Below, piece by piece: positions 1 to 7,639 of a stretch of 20,700 bases of DNA. Position numbers and translations under genes: made by a program. The stretch is from NCBI GenBank assembly GCA_035566895.1, contig DATMQA010000054.1, forward strand, positions 1 through 20,700, in the 5' to 3' direction. Under the pieces are notes generated by a model, which was not told the origin of the DNA, made no database searches, and saw only the letters and a program-made list of their open reading frames with translations. Numbering within the stretch: the first letter of the stretch is position 1; each line of letters begins with the position of its first letter. This DNA comes from DATMQA01 sp035566895 (GTDB lineage: Bacteria; Verrucomicrobiota; Verrucomicrobiia; Limisphaerales; UBA8199).

Positions 1-1
1 G

Positions 2-790
2 GTGGAGTTTCTCGATCGCATCGTGCCCACGATGGATGCTGAGGTGGCCAAGGCCTTCGAACGCATACTGACGCGCCAGGGCATGAAGTTCCGCCTCGGC
101 ATGAAGGTGACCGGCGCGCGCAAGGGCAACGACGGCGTGACGCTGACCATCGAGCCGGCAAAGGGCGGTGCGCCGGAAGAGCTGAAGGCCGACATCGTGC
201 TGCTGTCGATCGGCCGGCGGCCGTTCACTGATGGCATCGGCGCGGGCGTCGAACTGGACGAGCGCGGCCGCGTGAAGACCGACGCGCATTACGCGACGAA
301 TGTGCCCGGCATTTACGCGATTGGCGATGCGATCGCCGGACCGATGCTGGCGCACAAAGCGGAAGAGGAAGGCATTGCCTGCGTTGAATACATGGCCACC
401 GGACACGGCCACGTGAATTATGACGCGATTGCTGGTGTCGTTTACACTCAACCGGAGATCGCGTCGGTGGGCAAAACTGAGGAGCAACTGAAGGAAGCGG
501 GGACGGAATATCGCAAGGGAGTATTCCCGTTTCGAGGAAATGCCCGGGTACGAACGCTGGGCCAGGTCGAGGGCACGATCAAAATGCTGGCCCATGGCAA
601 AACCGACCGCATTCTAGGCGTTCATATTCTAGGTCCGCACGCCGGAGATTTGATTAACGAGGCCGCCACCGCGATTGCGTTTGGAGCGAGCAGTGAAGAC
701 CTCGCCCGAACATGCCATGTTCATCCGACCTTGGGTGAAGCGCTGCGCGAGGCCGCGCTCGGCGTGGCCGGTCGAGCAATACACATCTGA
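2..790 (+). CDS. lpdA: dihydrolipoamide dehydrogenase (E3), C-terminal part, truncated by window edge
   Basis: This is the FAD-containing E3 subunit that reoxidises dihydrolipoamide with NAD+ in the pyruvate, 2-oxoglutarate or branched-chain dehydrogenase complexes or the glycine cleavage system. About 262 residues are visible. The family is usually about 470 residues, so the N-terminal FAD-binding region with the redox disulphide lies left of the window and no start codon can be given. Visible are the end of the NAD-binding domain (IGRRPFT near residues 70-76), the second FAD contact (GIYAIGDAIAGPMLAHKAEEEG, about 103-124), and the dimerisation domain. The latter ends with the HVHPTLGEAL motif that carries the His-Glu pair of the active site. 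The stop is followed within 3 bp by a short-unit repeat tract. fumC lies convergent 122 bp further on. Which complex it serves cannot be told, because no E1 or E2 gene is in the window. The family assignment is very secure. Confidence 0.95.
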   Translation: MEFLDRIVPTMDAEVAKAFERILTRQGMKFRLGMKVTGARKGNDGVTLTIEPAKGGAPEELKADIVLLSIGRRPFTDGIGAGVELDERGRVKTDAHYATNVPGIYAIGDAIAGPMLAHKAEEEGIACVEYMATGHGHVNYDAIAGVVYTQPEIASVGKTEEQLKEAGTEYRKGVFPFRGNARVRTLGQVEGTIKMLAHGKTDRILGVHILGPHAGDLINEAATAIAFGASSEDLARTCHVHPTLGEALREAALGVAGRAIHI

Positions 791-792
791 TC

Positions 793-815
793 CGTGAAAC
801 GTAAAACGTGAAACG
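793..815 (+). repeat. heptamer tandem repeat, CGTRAAA units (3 copies plus 2 bp)
   Basis: Three consecutive 7-bp units are seen: CGTGAAA (793-799), CGTAAAA (800-806) and CGTGAAA (807-813), then CG. The tract starts 2 bp after the lpdA stop codon. Near-identical heptamers occur in the opposite orientation at 897-918, so the two tracts form an imperfect inverted pair around an 80-bp core. The function is unknown. Confidence 0.8.
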
Positions 816-830
816 CGCTGTGTGAAATGG

Positions 831-858
831 CCACGAAAGATCACAAAGACCACAAAGA
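831..858 (+). repeat. nonamer tandem repeat, YCACAAAGA units
   Basis: Three units are seen: CCACGAAAGA (831-840, one extra base), TCACAAAGA (841-849) and CCACAAAGA (850-858). They sit between the two heptamer tracts of the lpdA-fumC gap. The unit length and sequence differ from the flanking heptamers, so this is a second element type in the same gap. No coding function is seen. Confidence 0.7.
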
Positions 859-896
859 TTCTGAGATGGGAATACCAGCGGACTGAACTGAAGTTT

Positions 897-918
897 CTTT
901 ACGTTTTACATTTCACGT
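897..918 (-). repeat. inverted heptamer repeat overlapping the fumC stop codon
   Basis: Read on the minus strand, this is ACGTGAAA, TGTAAAA, CGTAAAG, the same heptamer type as 793-815 but inverted. The fumC stop codon (TGA, complement of 913-915) and part of the last Thr codon lie inside the first unit. The repeat therefore forms the end of the reading frame. Confidence 0.75.
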
Positions 919-2295
919 CTGTCTGCCCGGGTCCAGTAACTCGTCCACCTTCGCCTTCTCAAGTCCGCTCATCTCCAATGCCACTTCCCGCACGGTGCGG
1001 CCGGTTTCGTAGGCCACTTTGGCGATTTTCGCCGCCTTATCATAACCAATCACCGGCGCCAGCGCGGTACACATCGCCAGGCTGCGCTCGACGTTGGCGG
1101 CGCATTTCTCCGCGTCGGCTTCCAGACCCGCGACACACCGTTTCGTGAACACTCGGCTGGCACTCGCCAGCAGTTCGATGGACTGCAATAAATTGTAAGC
1201 GACCACCGGCAGCATCGTATTCAATTCAAACGCTCCGTAGGTGCCGCTAAACGCGATGGTGGCCTCGTTGCCGATGACCTGCGCGCCGACCTGGACGACC
1301 ATTTCGCACATAACCGGGTTGACTTTCCCAGGCATGATCGAAGAGCCGGGCTGTGTCGCCGGCAGTTTGATTTCCCCCAGACCGCAACGCGGGCCCGAGC
1401 CGAGCCACCGAATGTCATTGGCAATCTTGAGCAAGCTCACCGCAACGGTTTTCAAAGCGCCACTCGCTTCCACGCACGCATCGATGGCGGCCTGCGCCGC
1501 GAAATGGTTCGAAGCCTCTCGCAATTTCAGTCCGGTTTCTCGCGCCAAACCCGCGATGGTCCGGCGCGCAAACTCCGGATGCGTGTTGATGCCGGTCCCT
1601 ACTGCCGTCCCGCCCAGGGCCAGTTCGCCCAAAGACTCTTCCAGCCGCTGCAGTCGCTTGATGTCGTGTTCGAGCTGGCTGGCGTAGCCGCCGAACTCCT
1701 GTCCCAGGCGCATCGGTGTCGCATCCTGCAAATGCGTGCGGCCAATTTTCAGCACGTCCTTGAATTCCAGCGCCTTTCTCAGCAAGGCCGCGTGCAGCTC
1801 GCTAAGGGCCGGCACCAGGCGGTGGGCTATTCCCTCCAAGGCCGCCAGATGAATCGCCGTTGGGATGACATCGTTGCTGGACTGGCCGCGGTTGACGTGG
1901 TCGTTGGGATGCACCGATTTGTCGCCACGGGCGCCGCCGCGGAGCTCGATCGCGCGGTTCGCAATGACCTCATTGGCATTCATGTTGGTCGAGGTGCCCG
2001 AGCCAGTTTGGAAAATATCGACGACAAACTCGCCATCCAGCTTGCCGTCAACCACTTCTTCCGCGGCTTTTTGGATGGCGGCCGAAATTTCTTTTGGAAT
2101 CAGGCCAAGCGCTTCGTTAGTGATGGCGGCGTGTTTCTTGATGAGGCCGAGGGCGTGGACGAATTCGCGGGAAAACCGCAGGTTGCTAATCGGGAAATTC
2201 TCGACCGCTCGGGCGGTCTGCGCGCCGTAATAGGAATCGGCAGGCACCTGCATCGGTCCCATCGAGTCGGTCTCAGTGCGAACGTCCGTTTTCAT
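913..2295 (-). CDS. fumC: class II fumarate hydratase
   Basis: This enzyme reversibly hydrates fumarate to L-malate in the TCA cycle. It is a cytosolic homotetramer that needs no iron-sulfur cluster. The 460 residues match the usual 460-467. Family motifs are in order: TGSGTSTNMNANEV (97-110), the substrate-binding NRGQSSNDV (135-143), GRTHLQDATP (185-194) and the signature GSSIMPGKVNP (317-327). His188 and Ser318 fall at the numbers of the catalytic residues of E. coli FumC. The start is ATG at 2295. No clear Shine-Dalgarno sequence precedes it. The gene is divergent from a class I fumarase alpha gene, so two unrelated fumarases share one upstream region. The 3' end runs into a short repeat that supplies the stop codon. 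Aspartase and argininosuccinate lyase are relatives, but the overall motif set is that of fumarase. Confidence 0.96.
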   Translation of the reverse strand: MKTDVRTETDSMGPMQVPADSYYGAQTARAVENFPISNLRFSREFVHALGLIKKHAAITNEALGLIPKEISAAIQKAAEEVVDGKLDGEFVVDIFQTGSGTSTNMNANEVIANRAIELRGGARGDKSVHPNDHVNRGQSSNDVIPTAIHLAALEGIAHRLVPALSELHAALLRKALEFKDVLKIGRTHLQDATPMRLGQEFGGYASQLEHDIKRLQRLEESLGELALGGTAVGTGINTHPEFARRTIAGLARETGLKLREASNHFAAQAAIDACVEASGALKTVAVSLLKIANDIRWLGSGPRCGLGEIKLPATQPGSSIMPGKVNPVMCEMVVQVGAQVIGNEATIAFSGTYGAFELNTMLPVVAYNLLQSIELLASASRVFTKRCVAGLEADAEKCAANVERSLAMCTALAPVIGYDKAAKIAKVAYETGRTVREVALEMSGLEKAKVDELLDPGRQT

Positions 2296-2431
2296 AATGT
2301 TTGTTCTGCAACCAGCTCCGCATGAATCGTGAAGTCAAAGTCTAATATCGGCGCGCCTCTTCCTTTAGCAAATGCGATCCTGTTCCACCAGGCCGTTGAC
2401 TCAACTTCTCATTCCCCGTAGCCTGCGCCCC
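2296..2431. promoter_or_regulatory. divergent fumC / class I fumarase upstream region
   Basis: These 136 bp separate two divergent fumarase genes and must hold both promoters unless transcription reads in from outside. On the plus strand a TTGACT (2396-2401) followed after 17 bp by TAGCCT (2419-2424) is a weak promoter candidate. It would start transcription almost at the ATG at 2432. On the minus strand only poor matches are seen. A short GTTGA-C-TCAAC palindrome covers 2395-2405. None of these is strong, and the region is listed mainly because of its position. Confidence 0.35.
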
Positions 2432-3310
2432 ATGAACCTGCTGGCAGATTCGCTACTGGAACTCATCCGCCGCACTTCGGCCGAAATTCCGGATGATGTC
2501 CATCGCGCCATCCTCGATTCCCTCGAACGCGAGAAGAAAGGCACCGTTGCCCAAAGCGCGATGAAGATCATCGAGCAGAACATCGCGCTCGCCAAAAACA
2601 AGTCCCAACCTATTTGCCAGGATACCGGCAGCATTCTGTTCTTTGTTGATTGCCCAGTCGGTTTCGACCAACTGGCCTTCACCGAAAGTGCCCACGAAGC
2701 AGTCAAGCTCGCCACCAAAAAGGGATTCCTTCGACAGAATTCGGTTGATTCCGTCACCGGCAAGAATGACGGCACCAACGTCGGCCCCGGTTCGCCGACG
2801 GTTCATTTTCACCAACACCGCTCGCCGGAGGTTACGGTCCGTCTGGTGCTCAAAGGCGGCGGCTGCGAGAACGTCGGCGCGCAATACTCTTTGCCGAACG
2901 AGCAACTGAAAGCCAACCGGGACCTGGATGGCTGCCGCAAGGCCATCCTGGACGCGGTGCTCCAAGCCCAGGGCAAAGGCTGCGGGCCTGGCATCCTGGG
3001 CGTGTGCATCGGCGGCGATCGCGCGACGGGTTACGATTTTTCGAAGCAACAGCTCCTGCGCAAACTCGACGACCGCAACCCCAGTCCGGAACTCGACAAA
3101 CTCGAACAGGACATCGTCGAGACCGCAAACAAGCTCGGCATCGGGCCGATGGGTTTTGGCGGCAAGACCACGTTGTTGGGCGCCAAGATCGGCGTGCTCA
3201 ACCGGCTGCCGGCATCTTACTTTGTCAGCATCAGCTATATGTGCTGGGCCTACCGGCGGCAGGGAGTCGCTTTGGATGACACAGGCAAAATCCTGAAATT
3301 CTTGTACTGA
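2432..3310 (+). CDS. class I fumarate hydratase, alpha subunit (tartrate dehydratase alpha type)
   Basis: This is a [4Fe-4S] hydro-lyase of the class I fumarase / tartrate dehydratase alpha family, expected to interconvert fumarate and malate. From the ATG at 2432 it is 292 residues, the usual size for a separate alpha subunit. An in-frame ATG lies 60 bp upstream, but the protein from 2432 already covers the family's N-terminus. Conserved Cys candidates for the cluster are C62 (in ICQDTGS), C184 or C192 (in GCGPGILGVCIGGD) and C271 (in YMCWAYRR). Other family stretches are NDGTNVGPGSP (112-122) and GPMGFGGKTTLLG (238-250). The beta subunit (about 180 residues), which normally completes the active site, is neither fused nor adjacent: a different gene follows. 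No Shine-Dalgarno sequence is seen. It could act on a related substrate such as tartrate, but the pairing with fumC favours fumarate. Confidence 0.9.
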   Translation: MNLLADSLLELIRRTSAEIPDDVHRAILDSLEREKKGTVAQSAMKIIEQNIALAKNKSQPICQDTGSILFFVDCPVGFDQLAFTESAHEAVKLATKKGFLRQNSVDSVTGKNDGTNVGPGSPTVHFHQHRSPEVTVRLVLKGGGCENVGAQYSLPNEQLKANRDLDGCRKAILDAVLQAQGKGCGPGILGVCIGGDRATGYDFSKQQLLRKLDDRNPSPELDKLEQDIVETANKLGIGPMGFGGKTTLLGAKIGVLNRLPASYFVSISYMCWAYRRQGVALDDTGKILKFLY

Positions 3311-3338
3311 AGCGCTGCGGTTAAGTTCCAACCAACTC

Positions 3339-3374
3339 TTGCAAAACAAATTAGCTGCCTTAAATTTGTTGTTT
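3339..3374 (+). promoter_or_regulatory. candidate promoter overlapped by an 8-bp inverted repeat
   Basis: TTGCAA (3339-3344) and TAAATT (3361-3366) are separated by 16 bp, each matching 4 of 6 consensus bases. A perfect inverted repeat, AACAAATT (3345-3352) and AATTTGTT (3363-3370) with a 10-bp gap, covers the spacer and -10. The expected transcription start would fall 2-3 bases before the GTG at 3376, suggesting a nearly leaderless message. The repeat could be an operator or an RNA hairpin. The inverted repeat is certain, the promoter is not. Confidence 0.4.
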
Positions 3375-3375
3375 A

Positions 3376-5283
3376 GTGAAGCACTTCTGCCATGCGCTTT
3401 CCCTCCTGCTTTGGGTGACGTTCGCCCCAAAGGCCCCCGGCGCGATGTCCCCCGAGCAGGCGCGCTCCCTGCCGCTGCCGGCCCCGCGCAAGATCGATTT
3501 CACTCGCGACATCAAACCTATTTTTGAGGGCAGTTGTATCAAGTGCCACGCGCGCGGGCGCACTAAGGGCGGGTTCCAAATCGATACGCGCGACACGCTC
3601 CTCCAGGGCGGCGACTCCGGGCCCGCCGTCAGCCCCGGCAAAAGTCAGGAAAGCCTCCTCATCGAGTTGGTGGCTGGGGTGGACCCGGACAACGTGATGC
3701 CCAAAAAGGGCTCGCGGCTGACCGTGGAACAAATCGGGCTGCTACGCGCCTGGATTGACCAAGGCTTACCCTGGGACCCAACCGTCAGTTTTGCCCGGCC
3801 CGCGCCGCTGAATCTGACGCCCCACTCGCCCAACCTCAAGATTTCGGATTCCGGCAATCCCATCGATCAAATCCTGGCCGGCTATTTTGCGACCTATCAA
3901 TTCAAACCGCCACAGGTCGTGGACGAGCGGCTCTTTGCCCGGCGGGTGCATCTCGACATCCTCGGTCTTTTGCCGCCTCCCGATGACCTGGCTGCGTTCC
4001 TGGCGGATACCAAACCGGATAAACGCGAGCGGCTGGTGCGGCTGCTGCTGGCGGACAACCAGAGCTATGCCGAACATTGGCTCTCATTTTGGAACGACTT
4101 GCTTCGGAACGATTATCGCGGGACTGGATTCATTGATGGCGGTCGCAAACAGATTACGGCCTGGCTCTTTTCAGCTTTAGCCACCAATCTCCCTTACGAT
4201 CAGTTTGTGGCCCAGCTCATCAATCCCAAACCCGAATGCGAAGGGTTTGCCAAGGGCATTATCTGGCGCGGGGTCGTCAACGCCAGTCAATCCCCGCAGA
4301 TGCAGGTGGCCCAGAACGTTTCGCAGGTCTTCATGGGCGTGAACCTCAAGTGCGCCTCCTGCCACGACAGCTTGATCAATGACTGGCGCCTGGCGGATTC
4401 CTATGGCCTGGCCGGGGTCTATAGCGACGCGCCTCTCGAAATGTTTCAATGCGACAAGCCCACTGGCCAGACAGCCGGCGCACGGTTCATCTACCCTCAA
4501 TTGGGCGACCTGGATCCGAAGGTGGACCGGTCCGCGCGGCTAAAACGCCTGGCCGAAATCATCACCGGCCCCAAAGACGGCCGGCTCTCGCGGACGATCG
4601 TTAATCGCCTCTGGGCGCGCTTTTTCGGCCGGGGCCTGGTCGAATCTGTCGATGACATGGAGCAATCGGCCTGGGACCAGGACCTGCTCGACTGGCTGGC
4701 GGAAGACCTCGTAGCCCACCACTACGATCTGAAGCAAACCATCGAGCGTATCCTCACCTCGCGCGGTTACCAGTTGCCGGCAGTCAACCTGGGCGAAGGG
4801 GACCGCAAGGATTTTGTTTTCCATGGCCCCAGCGTGCGGCGCCTTTCGGCGGAAGAGTTCCGCGATGCGTTCGGCCAAATCACAGGTGTCTGGTTCTCGA
4901 AAGCCGAATTCCCAGCCGTCACCAATGAAATTCGGGCCAGCCTCGTCGCCGCGGACCCGCTGGCCAGCGCCATGGGCAGGCCCAATCGAGAACAGGTGGT
5001 CACCTCGAGAGCGAGTGCCGCTACGACGCTCCAGGCCCTTGAACTAACCAACGGAGACACGCTGGCAAAGCTCCTGCAAACGGGTTCCGAAAAATTGGTC
5101 TCTGCCGCCCCGCCTACTGACGAATTGATTCAGCGACTTTACCACAAGGCACTAGGCCGGAATCCCACGAGCCCCGAAACAGCCTTGGCCAGCGGCCTTC
5201 TCGGTCAGCCCGTCAAAAAGGAAGGCGTGGAGGACCTGCTCTGGGCGATGATAATGCTGCCGGAGTTTCAGTTGATATACTGA
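3376..5283 (+). CDS. secreted DUF1549/DUF1553 protein with two haem-type CxxCH motifs
   Basis: This belongs to the planctomycete-cytochrome family found widely in PVC bacteria. The biochemical role is not established; the genes often lie beside sulfatases and glycan-degrading enzymes. The 635 residues begin with a signal peptide (MKHFCHALSLLLWVTFAPKA). An N-terminal PSCyt1-type domain follows (about 40-130) with CIKCH at 54-58. Then come DUF1549 (about 165-360) with a second motif CASCH at 326-330, and DUF1553 (about 390-630) ending in LLWAMIMLPEFQLIY. CxxCH normally binds haem c covalently, so export across the inner membrane is expected. The GTG start at 3376 is chosen because it gives the signal peptide; the next ATG (3445) would remove it. 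No Shine-Dalgarno sequence is visible. It is compact for a family often 800-1000 residues long and has no extra sugar-binding module. The DUF1501 gene downstream is its usual partner. Confidence 0.9.
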   Translation: MKHFCHALSLLLWVTFAPKAPGAMSPEQARSLPLPAPRKIDFTRDIKPIFEGSCIKCHARGRTKGGFQIDTRDTLLQGGDSGPAVSPGKSQESLLIELVAGVDPDNVMPKKGSRLTVEQIGLLRAWIDQGLPWDPTVSFARPAPLNLTPHSPNLKISDSGNPIDQILAGYFATYQFKPPQVVDERLFARRVHLDILGLLPPPDDLAAFLADTKPDKRERLVRLLLADNQSYAEHWLSFWNDLLRNDYRGTGFIDGGRKQITAWLFSALATNLPYDQFVAQLINPKPECEGFAKGIIWRGVVNASQSPQMQVAQNVSQVFMGVNLKCASCHDSLINDWRLADSYGLAGVYSDAPLEMFQCDKPTGQTAGARFIYPQLGDLDPKVDRSARLKRLAEIITGPKDGRLSRTIVNRLWARFFGRGLVESVDDMEQSAWDQDLLDWLAEDLVAHHYDLKQTIERILTSRGYQLPAVNLGEGDRKDFVFHGPSVRRLSAEEFRDAFGQITGVWFSKAEFPAVTNEIRASLVAADPLASAMGRPNREQVVTSRASAATTLQALELTNGDTLAKLLQTGSEKLVSAAPPTDELIQRLYHKALGRNPTSPETALASGLLGQPVKKEGVEDLLWAMIMLPEFQLIY

Positions 5284-5308
5284 GCTGTGAAAAACCATCG
5301 GCCAATTC

Positions 5309-5341
5309 CCCTCTCCCGTGCCCTCTCCCGGAGGGAGAGGG
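5309..5341. repeat. REP-like palindromic element (CCCTCTCCC / GGGAGAGGG)
   Basis: CCCTCTCCC occurs twice in direct orientation (5309-5317 and 5321-5329), separated by GTG. The second copy forms a perfect 9-bp stem with GGGAGAGGG (5333-5341) around a GGA loop. It occupies the 104-bp gap between the DUF1549 and DUF1501 genes. There is no T-run, so it is not a classical terminator, although the GC-rich hairpin could protect mRNA ends or attenuate read-through. From memory, similar elements are scattered in many GC-rich genomes. Confidence 0.65.
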
Positions 5342-5387
5342 AGAATCGCAGCCTGTCTCGCGTGAATCATTGCTTTAGCTGTTCGCC

Positions 5388-6887
5388 ATGAATCGTATCA
5401 CTTATAATCGCCGCGATTTTCTGCGCACGGCGAGCGCAGCCACTCTCTCGGCCCTCGCCGCCGGGTACCCGCGGCAGCTCTTTTGCGCCGAACCGGCCGA
5501 AGCGAAACTCAAACCCACCGCTGACACCGTGATTGTGCTGTGGATGGCAGGTGGCATGGCCCACACGGAAACCTTCGATCCCAAACGCTACACTGCTTTC
5601 GAAAAAGGGCTCCCCTCCAGCGCGTTTCTCAGCACCTTTCCCATCATCGATACCTCCGTCGATCACATCAAATTCTCCAAGGGCCTCGAAAACCTCGCCC
5701 GGATAATGGACCGTGGCACCCTCATCCGCTCTTACACGGCGGGCGACCTCGGCTTTATCCTCCACTCCCGTCACCAGTACCAATGGCATACCGGTTACGC
5801 GCCGCCCCAAACCGTTGCCGCACCTCACCTCGGTGCGGTCATAGCTCGGACCCTGGGCCCGCTCAATCCCGTCGTGCCTGCCTTCATCAACATCGGCCAA
5901 CGTTTCGATGTTGGTGAAAGCGAGGAACTAAAGGCCTTCACCACTGCCGGCTTTCTCGGCAGCGAATACGGGCCCTTCAACATTCCTTTTCCGGACGAGG
6001 CCGCTGATACAGTGCGTCCGCCGGGCGGAATGACGCCGGGCCGGTTCGAGAATCGAGCGAAATTCTTTCAAAAACTGTTGAGCGCCAGCCCGATTGGCGA
6101 AAATGGCAGCGGTTACCAGAAGGAGTCGCTGTTGCGCTCGCTGGACAACGCCTATCGGCTCCTCAGTTCGCCAGCGGCCAAGGCCTTTGACCTCGCGCTG
6201 GAGCCGCTGGATAGCATCCGCAAATATGTGCCCGACTATGAGCCGGGCCGGCGCTACAATGCCGCCCAGGACCGCTTCGGCGCCAAGTACGAAGAGCAGA
6301 TGCTGGGGCGCTTTGGCCTGGGCTGTTTGCTGGCTCGCCGCCTCGCCGAGGTCGGCGCCCGCTATATCGAGGTCACCACCGAATACATCCCCTTTCTTAA
6401 CTGGGACACTCACGAAAACGGCCACACGCGCACTGCAGCTATGAAGAGGCAAATCGATGCCCCCATCGCTCAACTGGTATTGGACCTGGAAGCCCGCGGA
6501 CTGCTCAACCGCACGCTCATCGTCCTGGCCAGCGAATTCAGCCGCGACGCCCTCATTGAAGGCAAGCCCGACAAACAAGTGAAAAACCAGGTCGAAGTGC
6601 CGGATAAAATCGAGGACTTGAAGTTCTATGGCATGCATCGTCATTTCACCGACGCCGGCTGCGTGCTGCTGTTTGGCGGCGGGATCAAGCACGGCTACCT
6701 CCATGGCCAAACCGCTGAGGAGCGCCCCTGCAAAACCCTCGAAAAGCGCGTGGTGATTGAGGACCTTCACGCCTCCATTTTCCGCGCGCTGGGCATGTCA
6801 CCGCGCCTTTCCTACGAAATCGAAAAGCGGCCGTTCTACATCACCCGCGACGGGGAGGGAAAGCCCATCCTGGACCTTTTTGGTTGA
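5388..6887 (+). CDS. DUF1501 protein, Tat-exported
   Basis: The family is related to the alkaline phosphatase/sulfatase fold, and its role is still undefined. The 499-residue protein starts with a twin-arginine signal (NRRDFLRTAS, residues 7-16, then a hydrophobic stretch and a likely cleavage site near FCA-EPAEA). Folded export through Tat is therefore expected, fitting a metal- or cofactor-loaded enzyme. Family stretches include VIVLWMAGGMAHTETFDPK (47-65), NWDTHENGHT in the C-terminal half, and LNRTLIVLASEFSRD. The last stands where relatives commonly have a GEFGRTP-like segment, so Ser-Glu-Phe-Ser is a variant. ATG 5388 has no Shine-Dalgarno sequence but gives a proper Tat N-terminus. It follows the DUF1549/DUF1553 gene, its habitual partner, and its stop overlaps the putative TTG start of tlyA. 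Confidence 0.9.
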   Translation: MNRITYNRRDFLRTASAATLSALAAGYPRQLFCAEPAEAKLKPTADTVIVLWMAGGMAHTETFDPKRYTAFEKGLPSSAFLSTFPIIDTSVDHIKFSKGLENLARIMDRGTLIRSYTAGDLGFILHSRHQYQWHTGYAPPQTVAAPHLGAVIARTLGPLNPVVPAFINIGQRFDVGESEELKAFTTAGFLGSEYGPFNIPFPDEAADTVRPPGGMTPGRFENRAKFFQKLLSASPIGENGSGYQKESLLRSLDNAYRLLSSPAAKAFDLALEPLDSIRKYVPDYEPGRRYNAAQDRFGAKYEEQMLGRFGLGCLLARRLAEVGARYIEVTTEYIPFLNWDTHENGHTRTAAMKRQIDAPIAQLVLDLEARGLLNRTLIVLASEFSRDALIEGKPDKQVKNQVEVPDKIEDLKFYGMHRHFTDAGCVLLFGGGIKHGYLHGQTAEERPCKTLEKRVVIEDLHASIFRALGMSPRLSYEIEKRPFYITRDGEGKPILDLFG

Positions 6888-7639
6888 GTCTGGAAGTGGG
6901 GCGTCTGGACCAAGCCTTGGTGGAGCGCGGCTTGTGCGAAAGCCGGGAAAAGGCCAAGCGGGCGGTCATGGCCGGACAGGTCCGCGTCAATGGACAGGTC
7001 GCGCGCAAACCAAGCGAGTCGGTTCAGGAGCAAGATGAGTTGGTGCTGGCCGTGCCGGAGAAGTTCGTCAGCCGCGGAGGCTTGAAACTCGAGCACGCGC
7101 TGGCTCATTTCGGCATTGACGTGGCCGGCCTGACGGCCGCCGATTTGGGGGCTTCGACGGGCGGGTTCACCGATTGCCTGTTGCAACGCGGGGCGGCGAA
7201 GGTGTACGCCGTCGATGTGGGCCAGGGCCAGCTTGCGTGGAAGCTGCGGCGCCACCCGCAGGTGGTAGTGATGGAAAAGACCAACGCCCGGGAATTGACC
7301 CCGGCGAAATTCCCCGCGCCCTTCACACCGCTGGACCTGGCAGTGATTGATTGCTCCTTCATCTCACTGCGCAAAATAGTGCCGCCGGCGATTGCATTGC
7401 TGCGGCCATCCGGTAGAATCATCGCGTTAATCAAGCCGCAATTTGAGGCCGGCAAAGCGGAAGCAGACCGGGGTGCCGGCGTAATCCGCGACCCGGAGAT
7501 TCATCAGCGTGTGCTGCGCGAGCTTGAGACATTCGTCGCCGGCCAACCGGCGTTGGCCTGGCGTGGAGTGACGGAATCGCCGGTGCTCGGGCCAGCCGGC
7601 AATAAGGAATTTCTGGTGTTGCTTGAAAAAATTGGCTGA
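6884..7639 (+). CDS. tlyA: TlyA-family rRNA (cytidine-2'-O)-methyltransferase with S4 domain
   Basis: It is expected to 2'-O-methylate ribosomal RNA cytidines using S-adenosylmethionine; some relatives are annotated as hemolysins. The 251 residues contain an N-terminal S4 RNA-binding domain (about 6-60, RLDQALVERGLCESREKAKR), then the SRGGLKL linker (63-69). A Rossmann-type methyltransferase follows, with DLGASTGGFTDCLLQRGA (87-104), VIDCSFISL (154-162) and IKPQFE (183-188). K68, D156 and K184 are candidates for the K-D-K-E catalytic residues of this fold. The TTG at 6884 overlaps the DUF1501 stop by 4 bp. A GTG at 6896, giving VGRLDQALVERGL, is also possible and fits family N-termini better. 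The 3' end overlaps nadK. A tlyA-nadK neighbourhood is common in bacteria, so a housekeeping role is likely despite the DUF1501 neighbour. Confidence 0.92.
   Translation: MSLEVGRLDQALVERGLCESREKAKRAVMAGQVRVNGQVARKPSESVQEQDELVLAVPEKFVSRGGLKLEHALAHFGIDVAGLTAADLGASTGGFTDCLLQRGAAKVYAVDVGQGQLAWKLRRHPQVVVMEKTNARELTPAKFPAPFTPLDLAVIDCSFISLRKIVPPAIALLRPSGRIIALIKPQFEAGKAEADRGAGVIRDPEIHQRVLRELETFVAGQPALAWRGVTESPVLGPAGNKEFLVLLEKIG

Noticed and set aside
1504..2325. 273-codon open frame opposite fumC
   Set aside because: It is antisense to strongly conserved fumC codons, has no recognisable domain, and is the kind of frame that GC-rich genes produce on the other strand.
2453..3430. 325-codon open frame opposite the class I fumarase gene
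   Set aside because: The sense strand encodes a clear fumarase alpha subunit; the antisense translation has no family motif.
5152..5370. 72-codon minus-strand frame containing LPPGEGTGEG
   Set aside because: The Gly/Glu/Pro-rich stretch is a translation of the REP-like palindrome, and the remainder is antisense to the DUF1549 gene.
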